Assembly (NCBI GenBank): GCA_964533705.1
Contig: CAZHMN010000038.1
Location: forward strand, 1 to 27,038
Length of the DNA stretch: 27,038 nucleotides
From: CAZHMN01 sp964533705
Lineage (GTDB): Bacteria; Electryoneota; B3-LCP
Direction of reading: 5' to 3'
Positions 15,783-23,416 of the stretch are shown piece after piece. The notes beneath the pieces were generated by a model. The model searched no databases. It saw nothing but the letters and a program-made list of their open reading frames with translations, and was not told the origin of the DNA. Every line of letters begins with the position of its first letter. Position 1 is the stretch's first letter. The translations under genes were made by a program, and so were the position numbers.

Positions 15783-18700
15783 TTATTTCATCAGCACCAT
15801 TTTCCCGGTGGCCGAAAAATCCCCGGCGGTTAACCGGTATATATATATCCCCGAAGCCAGATTGGAACCGTCGAACATCACCTCGTGCATCCCGGCATCT
15901 CTCCAGCCACCGCGTAGAGGCGACTCGATGAGTCGCCCGGACACATCAAACACATCCAGCTTCACTTTGCAGGCTACTGGCAACTGAAAGCTGATGGTTG
16001 TCGTCGGATTGAAGGGGTTGGGGTAGTTTTGATTCAGAGAGTAACTCATAGGCAATTCGGCTGCGACATCCGTCGTAAGCCATTCCTCGAAGGATTCACC
16101 GTAGTTGGACCAGCCACCCACCAAGGCGCCATCACCGACCTCCAGTTTCTCAAAAGTGAACTGGTCTTCATCCCAGACGGTATTGGGATATACACCGATA
16201 TATGCGTTATAGGTGTAATCACCTGCAGGCGCTCTTCCTGGCACGGTCTGAGTCCGATCGCGATCCCCAACGAATCCCGACGGCAGATTCAGATCAACTG
16301 GCCCCAAGAGCGGTCCGAAAACGGCACCGCCGGGCAAGGTGGCGTCACACCAGAGGTCAAACATCGCCGATGAGGCACCATTATTCGCGACTTCGATGTT
16401 GTAATCAAAGCTGCCACCCGAGGCGGGAATGATAATCGGCAAAGTGGCCGGCGTCAGTGTGACGCTGACTTCGGGTACCGTCAGCGGGGTGGTGTAGAGA
16501 ATCGCAGTGCCGTCTTCAATGGGTGCTGCATGAGGATCGTAGCTTCCATCGAAGAAGAACTGTATCCCATCGGTCTCATCGTGATTTTCGATGCCGATGG
16601 TTCCTTCAGTTTGAGAAGCGTTGGACATCTGCTTGTATTGCACTAAAATCTGCCCGTCACCCGTGGCTGTCCCATAATACTGCGGATCGTACAGGATGGT
16701 CTCGAAGGTTTCGAAGTTGCCCGTCGGAGAGTATTGTTCAACGTGATTGTATTCCACAACATAGCGATGGTTGGTCGCGTCATACCAGAACCATACACCC
16801 CCGGAATTCGTCCTCTGAGGCGACAGATCTTCCCAGTAAGAGGCGATCATGGGCGCAGGGCCGTCGGAATTGGGGATGCCACTATTGGAATAATCGTCGG
16901 GGCCGATCGTACCCATACCCAACCATCCGTTGGCTGCAATGGTGAGGCTATCGTATTCCAGCCCATAGTATTGGAAAGTAAAGGGTAGGACGTAGTGAAA
17001 GACCTGCTCGTCTTCGGTAAAGGGAACGTTCGTACCACTCCCCCCAGAATCAGGATGAAGCTCAACCCAGTCGAAGACCGGCATTAGAGGGGCATCAAAT
17101 CTGTCATAAGCCATATAGCCATAGTTGTCCGGCCCGGACGGTAGGTACAGGATATCGCCGACGACGGTCGAGAATCCGGTTACGTTGGCGTAGCCCAAAG
17201 CGCCCGTAACCACGAGATCGAAATTTACAGTGTGTTCCTGCGGACAAGAGGGCGAAACCGAGATGCCAAATGACCCGGTGGCTTCTTCACCAACCTGAAG
17301 AGCGCCGTAGGCTGCCATTGCCGAATTGACGGTGACGTAAGGATCATTGCAGGACAGGAGAGCTTCGACACTTTCGACGTCCGTAGAGCCGTTATTCATC
17401 AGGGTAACCTGAAGGTCAGCACTTTCACCGGGATCGAGGTTTCCATTCCCGTTCCCTCCGGCGGTATCGTCAATAATCAATGAGGTGAAAACCACATCCG
17501 GAGCGTGTGCGATGACGCTGAAGCTCGATTCCCAGGTGTTGACGCCATCGCTGGTGGTCAGATGGAACACGACGGGGTGACCGTCCGTCACTTCGGTTGC
17601 AATCTCGAATTCAAAAGCCCTGTCAACGGTTACCGTGGAATTCACGGGAATATCGCCGAAAAATGCCGCATTCTGGGTTATAGTAACCAGGGTATCATCC
17701 GTGGCCAGGGTTCCACTGACGTTGGTGGCGTTTTCTATTCCCAGATTCTCAACCGTGATGCTCAGTTCAACCGTTTCCGCGTAGTCCAGTTGTCCATTGT
17801 TATTGCCGGTGAGGTCGTCCTGGACGGTATGATCACTGTAAATCACGTAGGGGCCTGAGAGCGTGATAATATCCACATCCTCTATGTATGGAATGGCATT
17901 CGCAGTGGTGATGGTCAGAGTGAACACGCCGGGTATTACAGGTGGTGGATCGAAATTGAGAGTGACGAATCCGAATGCATCCGTCAAACCGGTGGCGTAG
18001 ATCTCCTCGTTCATCCCGCACACCATAGCCCCTTCCATAGGGCCTCCGGGACCGCTGACCACCACGTCAAAGGAAGAACTTCCTACCGGTATTGTCGGAT
18101 TGTGAGTCACCGTAAGGCCGTAGGGCGTCGCACTGCGCAGATAGACGGACGGATCCCCGAAAATCGTCCAGTTCTTAAACTCCCATTCACCCATCGAACC
18201 ATGCAGATCAATCATCAAACCGGAACCATTGAAGCACATGCCGCCGAAGGTGAGCATGGAATCGGCGCACAGCAGATCAACTCCCTCATCCTGCATGTCG
18301 TAAGGCGGGAACCAGCTCTGGCTGACCTTTGACAAGTAAGTGGCGATTGCTCCGGTCGGCGCGCCGGTAACGTTGTTGGTAGCGCGCAGCCACGCTTCGC
18401 CGAAACAGGTGGTGCTGACGAAGTTCCCGGGCTCGCAGGCAATGGCGACCAAGTGGGTCAGCCTATTATCATTGACCAGAGCGTTGACATTATTATTGTT
18501 GAAATTGACCGGTCCCATCCCCGTAGTCCAGCCGTGCCCGGCGTAGTTGAAAATGCTCCGTCCCTCGTTCAGAAAATCAGAAATCATCTGTGTTGTACCA
18601 CCGAAGGTCGTGTATACCGAATCAACCTGCGTGTAATTCCAGCGTATCAGGTCGAGAGCGATATTGGTGATGTGCTGAAAATCGTATTGTTCGGGATTGC

Positions 18701-19832
18701 AGGGGCCGCTCTCGTCGGCGTCTCCCAATCCCATGTGATACCAATCGCCCGCCGGGTCGGGATACTTTTCATAGGTGATGGTGCGCTCCACCTGAGTCTC
18801 AACCTGATCGCGCGTCTCCGCCGAAAAACGCCCCACAAATATTTCCGGATAGCTATCGGATCCGCTGAGCAGACCGTAAACAGGATCGGAACCGCTGCTG
18901 AAGGTGGGGATCTGCGGGTGGTCCCCCACAATGAGCAAGTACCCTAAATCGTTGGTATTGTAAAACTGCCGGACGTAATTTTTGATCTCATCTGGATTAC
19001 TCCCTGCCTCAGAAACGGGGACAATGGTCGTGGGGATGCCCCTCTGATTTTTCCACACAACAAGGGAATCGAGTTCTCCCATAAAGTCATCATAGCAGAT
19101 AATGAGCAATTCGCCCGATTCCAAGAGAATAGGATAATCCAACTGATTATAGTTGATGAAGCGCCGCTTGTAGATCTTATGAAATTGCGGATCAACCTTC
19201 CGCAAGGGCTTGGATCTGACCAGAACGTTCGCCCCACCCGCTCTTGTCTTCTTGACCTCGATTGTCGCACGGGTGCAAATCCGCAAGATTTTAGTCACCG
19301 GATTGTACTGGAAAGCGTTCAACTCCACGACTAGGCCGCGATAATCCCTCAGGATGTAAGGCTCCCTGAGGTTGACCAAATCAGCAGGGAAAAGGGCATC
19401 TTCATCATAGACGCTGGAAAAAGTGTATGGAACGGTGGCTGGATCAATATTGCGGGAGAAGTGCCCCTTGGAAGGTGCCACCTCGATGTTCTCGATTTCG
19501 ATGAATTCCGCAGAAATAACCTCAAAATCCATCACTCCTTCATCGGGAATTATAATCGCCCGGTTGATGCGAGGAAGGCGGGGAAAGCCCTTCTCCTCAA
19601 TCATACTTTCCTTGGGCAACTTCTTAAATAAGGTATAATTTCTCCCGTCAATGGCCACTTCGTCCTGGAAATAGCCGTTGACGGTGTACTTAAGCAGGGT
19701 CCGTTCCCCGTCTGTTTCCAGCACCTGGACGGTAAAAGGTTCCCCCGAGCTATTCAAGCTCGTCCAATGACCGGCCTCCGCACCCAAAGCCAGCAGCAGC
19801 ACGGATAGAATAAAAATCGTTGCCTTCTTCAT
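15783..19832 (-). CDS. Large gingipain-like C25 cysteine peptidase with T9SS-type tail (NYAGHG type)
   Basis: Secreted multidomain peptidase of about 1349 residues. I start it at the ATG at 19832: AGAGGAG lies 8 nt upstream and a clean signal peptide follows (MKKATIFILSVLLLALGAEA). An in-frame ATG 39 nt further up has no such site. A propeptide region precedes the catalytic domain (about 238-565), which contains VGDHPQIP (Asp304 region), His433 in NYAGHG and Cys466 in AIACEPGNF followed by TTCFGEAWLRA. An Ig-like domain follows (about 575-655). Next come two tandem repeats with NNNGQLDYAE and NGNGNLDPGE (about 660-895), then a roughly 210-residue beta-rich domain (about 905-1118) with a nidogen-like look (ANGWLGMG, IASYWEDL). 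The pre-tail module (1121-1231) and sorting domain (about 1270-1349, YPNPFNP ... GKMVLMK) close the protein. Specificity is unknown. Confidence 0.92.
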   Translation of the reverse strand: MKKATIFILSVLLLALGAEAGHWTSLNSSGEPFTVQVLETDGERTLLKYTVNGYFQDEVAIDGRNYTLFKKLPKESMIEEKGFPRLPRINRAIIIPDEGVMDFEVISAEFIEIENIEVAPSKGHFSRNIDPATVPYTFSSVYDEDALFPADLVNLREPYILRDYRGLVVELNAFQYNPVTKILRICTRATIEVKKTRAGGANVLVRSKPLRKVDPQFHKIYKRRFINYNQLDYPILLESGELLIICYDDFMGELDSLVVWKNQRGIPTTIVPVSEAGSNPDEIKNYVRQFYNTNDLGYLLIVGDHPQIPTFSSGSDPVYGLLSGSDSYPEIFVGRFSAETRDQVETQVERTITYEKYPDPAGDWYHMGLGDADESGPCNPEQYDFQHITNIALDLIRWNYTQVDSVYTTFGGTTQMISDFLNEGRSIFNYAGHGWTTGMGPVNFNNNNVNALVNDNRLTHLVAIACEPGNFVSTTCFGEAWLRATNNVTGAPTGAIATYLSKVSQSWFPPYDMQDEGVDLLCADSMLTFGGMCFNGSGLMIDLHGSMGEWEFKNWTIFGDPSVYLRSATPYGLTVTHNPTIPVGSSSFDVVVSGPGGPMEGAMVCGMNEEIYATGLTDAFGFVTLNFDPPPVIPGVFTLTITTANAIPYIEDVDIITLSGPYVIYSDHTVQDDLTGNNNGQLDYAETVELSITVENLGIENATNVSGTLATDDTLVTITQNAAFFGDIPVNSTVTVDRAFEFEIATEVTDGHPVVFHLTTSDGVNTWESSFSVIAHAPDVVFTSLIIDDTAGGNGNGNLDPGESADLQVTLMNNGSTDVESVEALLSCNDPYVTVNSAMAAYGALQVGEEATGSFGISVSPSCPQEHTVNFDLVVTGALGYANVTGFSTVVGDILYLPSGPDNYGYMAYDRFDAPLMPVFDWVELHPDSGGSGTNVPFTEDEQVFHYVLPFTFQYYGLEYDSLTIAANGWLGMGTIGPDDYSNSGIPNSDGPAPMIASYWEDLSPQRTNSGGVWFWYDATNHRYVVEYNHVEQYSPTGNFETFETILYDPQYYGTATGDGQILVQYKQMSNASQTEGTIGIENHDETDGIQFFFDGSYDPHAAPIEDGTAILYTTPLTVPEVSVTLTPATLPIIIPASGGSFDYNIEVANNGASSAMFDLWCDATLPGGAVFGPLLGPVDLNLPSGFVGDRDRTQTVPGRAPAGDYTYNAYIGVYPNTVWDEDQFTFEKLEVGDGALVGGWSNYGESFEEWLTTDVAAELPMSYSLNQNYPNPFNPTTTISFQLPVACKVKLDVFDVSGRLIESPLRGGWRDAGMHEVMFDGSNLASGIYIYRLTAGDFSATGKMVLMK
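16140..16472 (-). repeat. Pre-tail module, copy 3
   Basis: Residues about 1121-1231 of the second C25 peptidase. Landmarks are IPASGGSFDY, NNG, DLWCDA, GPLLGPV, RDRTQTVP, RAPAGDYTY, YPNTVWD and FTFEKL, followed by a WSNYGESFE linker. Confidence 0.85.
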
Positions 19833-19840
19833 GGTTGCAT

Positions 19841-19847
19841 CTCCTCT
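19841..19847 (-). promoter_or_regulatory. Ribosome binding site that fixes the start of the second C25 gene
   Basis: AGAGGAG on the minus strand, 8 nt before the ATG at 19832. It supports the start that gives an N-terminal signal peptide, rather than the in-frame ATG at 19871 that would prepend 13 polar residues. Confidence 0.85.
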
Positions 19848-19863
19848 GTTAGGTTTCAGCTCA

Positions 19864-19895
19864 TTCACCATTTGCGGGCAATCGGAGATGGTGAA
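19864..19895. repeat. Inverted repeat upstream of the second C25 gene
   Basis: Perfect 8-bp arms TTCACCAT (19864-19871) and ATGGTGAA (19888-19895) around 16 nt, with an inner TTGC/GCAA pair. It could be a leader stem-loop or an operator just upstream of the ribosome site. The role is unknown. Confidence 0.45.
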
Positions 19896-19909
19896 ATATT
19901 CGTAAATCA

Positions 19910-19937
19910 GTAGGGGCAGTTCGTAAACCGCCCCTAC
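19910..19937. repeat. GTAGGGGC palindrome after the propeller-protein gene
   Basis: Perfect arms GTAGGGGC (19910-19917) and GCCCCTAC (19930-19937) with a partly pairing centre, 10 bases downstream of the stop at 19948. It may act as a terminator, but there is no T-run on the minus side. On the plus side a TTTTT follows 5 nt later. The arms resemble the hairpin at 1539-1563. Confidence 0.6.
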
Positions 19938-19947
19938 ACCTCGTTTT

Positions 19948-22900
19948 TCATTTCATCAGCAGCAGCTTGCCACAGGCCAGGTGGCCTCCCGCTTCAAGTC
20001 GGTAAAAGTAAATCCCCGATGACAAACCCGCGGCGTCGAATGCAAGTTCATGAATCCCAGCGTCCCGCCATCCATCAATTAGTTGAGCGACCAGACGGCC
20101 GGAAATGTCGTAAACCGACAGATTCACTTTGCTTGCAACCTGCAACTGGTAACTGAGAACTGTCGTAGGATTGAAGGGGTTGGGATGCGGTGGGGATACG
20201 GCGAAGGTCTCAGGTAATATCGTTCCCTGAGTGCTCACCTCTTCCTCCCAGCCGAACACTGACCAATCACCGGAAGCATTTTCATCAATCCCGGATTTGT
20301 TGAAGGTGAAACCGTCTTCATCCCATACGTCGTTAAGGTCGTAATCGCCGACGTAGGCCGTGTAGACATAATCCCCGGCAGGTGCACCGCCAGGCACATT
20401 CTGCGTCAGCGTCCGGTTTATAGAAAATCCACCCGAGATCCGGATGTCCTGGCGCAGGAGCACCGGCCCGAAGGACGATCCGTTGGGCAGTGTGGCCATT
20501 ACCCAGAAGTCGAAGATTGTCGGCTGAGCACCGGTGTTGGAAGCCTGAGCATCATATTGGAAACTGCCCCCCGCTGGCGGGATAATTATGGGAGGATTCA
20601 CCGGATCAATGTTGACCGTAACCGTCGGAGGCGGTCCCGTCAACGTGCCTCCGCTGAAACAGTAAACGTGTCCGTCCCGCGTGCCGCCCAAAAACTCAAT
20701 AGCACCTGAGTTGTCAATATCCGGCAGCCATCCGACTGCATCGAAAGCATAACTCGATCCGCCGCCATGGTAATGGCTGAAGAGAATGCTCCCATCGGCC
20801 CCACTAACGGCGTGGAAACTTCCATTCATGATGCCGCAGCAGGCGTCGGCGATGCCGTCTCCGGTTACGTCCGGCGTCGCCGATAGGGAGAGCACGTTTG
20901 AACCGAACGGCTGCGACCAGATGACGTTCCCATTCAACCCTTCGAGGGCATAAAACGTCCCGCTGACAGACGTTACTAATATGTCATCATAGCCGTTTCC
21001 GTTCAAGTCTCCCGTTACCTCCAGATAGTAATTGATCCCCATGCTGGGCACATGCCAGATAACGCTACCGTTCATCCCGGAGAGAGCGTAAACGCCACCC
21101 ATGGCCGCCGCCACCGCTACGTCAGCGATATTGTCGCCGTTCACGTCTTCGATGCGGTTCAGCGAGAAGACGACGTTGTCCACCTCCGTAGTCCAGTCCA
21201 CTGACCCGGTTTGCCCGTCAAGGCGTTTAACGTAATAGGTGCCCGTATAAGGGGAAGTCCCGCAGACAACTTCGTCGTAACCGTCGTTGTCCACGTCATC
21301 CAATCTGCGCACACTGTAAACCGTCTGCCCCAACGCCGCACGCCAAATCTGGCTGCCATCAGCTCCGCTCAGCAGGAACACGCTCTTCGGTTCGCTGCTT
21401 CCCGTCGGGCCTCCCACCGCGGCCAGTACATCCCAGACGTCATCGCCATTCCAGTCGTCCTCGCAGGTAACTTCATAAACCCAGCCGCCTTCTCCTCCGA
21501 AGTCGTGGGTATCCAGATGCCAGAGTTCTTCTCCGTCAGCCCCCGAGACGGCAAAGATACTGCGCGATCCACCACCGGTTCCCAACGCAAAATCACCAAC
21601 GTCATCACCGTTCAGATCAGGCGTTGATACCAGTCCCCGCTCGTATTCGACCGGCCCGGTACGCAAAGGATCCCAGCCGGTATCGAAGGTATAAAAGACG
21701 TCCGCCGTGCCCGCGCTCTGACCGTTCCAGCAGTAAACTAAGTAGTTGCCGCTGGCGCCCAGCATTTCAGGGATACCGTCGCCATTGACGTCATCCATAT
21801 TTTTTAGGCTGTTGAATCCTGGAAAGGTCGCCGGTTCCGTCACCTGATACTGCCAGATGACGTCACCTAAGTTGAAGGCGGCGGCGACGCCCTGACCGGA
21901 AAGATCCACTTCGATGACCGGCGTTTGAGGATCATCCGTGGTCAGCGTCATGGTTCCCGAATAGGCGATGGTCTGTTGAGGCATGAAGAAAACCGTGATC
22001 GCCAGAGTGTCCATGGAGGCCAGCGTTCCAGGCTGGAAATCCCAGGTGAAGAAAGCGGGATCATCAATGGTCAGCGAGATCAGCTGCAGCGGCGCCACCC
22101 CTAAGTTGTAAATTTCAAAGGGTCTCCCGGTCATACCGTCGCCCTGCGCCACCCAAACACTACCGTAGTTGATGCTCGTGGTGCTGACCGACGCGGTTTG
22201 CTGAGGATAAATGCCGTACCCCGCCAGATCAACGGTCTGGTCGGGATTGATGGGGTCGTCGCTCTGGACGTGAAGTAGGCCGGAATAGGACCCGAAGTTC
22301 AGGGGTTCGTAATAGATATCAACGTCAACCGTGACCCCTGAAACGACGACAAAGGGAAGAGTAACTGCTGGATCAACCCGGAAATCTCCTCCGAATTGGT
22401 CTATGGGCAACCCTGAAACGGTGAGATCCGCATCGCCGACGTTGCTGATCCCCAGCGTCATATATAGGGTCGTCCCCAGAGGTACGAAACCGAAATCGTA
22501 AGACTGAGTCGAAAGCTGGATCTCGGGAGTTCCTCCTCCGAAGGGATCAATCTTATAGAGATGATCAACTGAGTACCCTGACCCCTCATCGCAAACCCAG
22601 AGATAGGTGCCATCCCAGGCGATGCCGGCAGGCTCCGTCATGGGAGTCTCAAAACTGTAAAGGACTGAATGAGTTACCGGATCAATCTGGTAAATCCAGT
22701 CGGACCAGTAGTCGCACATCCACAGGTTGGTTCCGTCCCAGGCGAGATCCCAGGGCTGCGTATCCGGCGCCGGGAAGTTCTCCAATATCGTCCCGGAAGT
22801 AGTCACTCGGTAAATCGCCCCGTCGGGATTGTAATAATCCGCCATGTACAATTCGCTGCCGTTCCAGGCCAGGCCGGACATGTAATCGGATGGATTCTGG

Positions 22901-23206
22901 AAGGAGGAGATAATGTTGCCCAACGTATCGATTTGCAGGGTGAAATCCGCACCGACGTGATTCGTCACCCAGAGATACTGACCGTCCCAGGTCATTCCGT
23001 AGGAGTCATCCAGGGTGGCTGATCCCAGATCCAGAGAATCCACCACCTGTCCCATGGCGGTATCGAACTTGTAGATCCTCTCTCCATAAGTGCCGTAGCG
23101 ACCATACCAGATGTTATGACCGTCATAGGCCAAACCACTGGCGTGATCGTGTACATCGTAAGTAGCTATGACTGTCTGACCGAAGGTTAAGCTCGACAAT
23201 GTCAGA
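19948..23206 (-). CDS. Surface protein with two beta-propellers, anchor-D repeats and T9SS-type tail (N-terminus in gap)
   Basis: At least 1085 residues; the 5' end runs into the N run. Residue numbers here count from the TTG at 23197-23199, but that TTG is not a credible start: the frame stays open upstream (Leu-Thr) into the gap, and LSSLTFGQ looks like the end of a signal peptide. Residues about 15-220 are an NHL/SMP-30-like propeller with repeated 'GLAWDGxxLWxxD' blades. Residues about 225-437 are two choice-of-anchor-D/HYDIN-like Ig repeats. Residues about 445-850 are an FG-GAP/PQQ-like propeller with eight calcium-loop motifs (DVNGDGIPE, DLNGDDVGD, DWNGDDVWD, DVDNDGYDE and others). The pre-tail module (859-969) and sorting domain (about 1005-1083, HPNPFNP ... 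GKLLLMK) follow. No catalytic motif was seen; an adhesive or binding role is likely. Confidence 0.88.
20293..20625 (-). repeat. Pre-tail module, copy 4 (most diverged)
   Basis: Residues about 859-969 of the propeller protein. Landmarks are IPPAGGSFQY, NTG, DFWVMA, GPVLL, RTLTQNVP, GAPAGDYVY, DVWD and FTFNK. The linker WSVFGWEEE replaces the W(S/T)NxGExxE of the other copies. Confidence 0.8.
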
Positions 23207-23306
23207 NNNNNNNNNNNNNNNNNNNNNNNNNNNNNNNNNNNNNNNNNNNNNNNNNNNNNNNNNNNNNNNNNNNNNNNNNNNNNNNNNNNNNNNNNNNNNN
23301 NNNNNN
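23207..23306. other. Assembly gap of 100 Ns
   Basis: Exactly 100 Ns, the conventional length for a scaffold gap of unknown size. It removes the start codon and most of the signal peptide of the 19948-23206 gene. Any reading frame drawn across it is meaningless. Confidence 0.99.
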
Positions 23307-23315
23307 AACCCCGCG

Positions 23316-23323
23316 CCTCCTCT
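23316..23323 (-). promoter_or_regulatory. Orphan Shine-Dalgarno at the gap edge
   Basis: AGAGGAGG on the minus strand, with 9 nt left before the Ns begin. A start codon for the truncated propeller protein is therefore expected in the first bases of the gap. This suggests that only the start and a signal peptide (tens of bases) are missing. Confidence 0.65.
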
Positions 23324-23416
23324 GAATCGTTTTATGTTTTGCCCTCAGAATTTCTTGTCTACTCTTCCCAATGATAAATAATGAATGTACAGGCTCCCGC
23401 CGCAATCAAACCGTCT

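Noticed and set aside
18453..18947. 164-codon plus-strand frame opposite the second C25 peptidase
   Set aside because: It is antisense to the catalytic domain, with no domain or start signal.
19833..19871. In-frame upstream ATG for the second C25 peptidase
   Set aside because: It adds 13 polar residues before the signal peptide and has no ribosome site, whereas AGAGGAG is correctly placed for the ATG at 19832.
23197..23199. TTG as the start codon of the propeller protein
   Set aside because: The frame is open upstream into the gap, the N-terminus lacks a signal peptide from here, and a good ribosome site lies on the far side of the gap.
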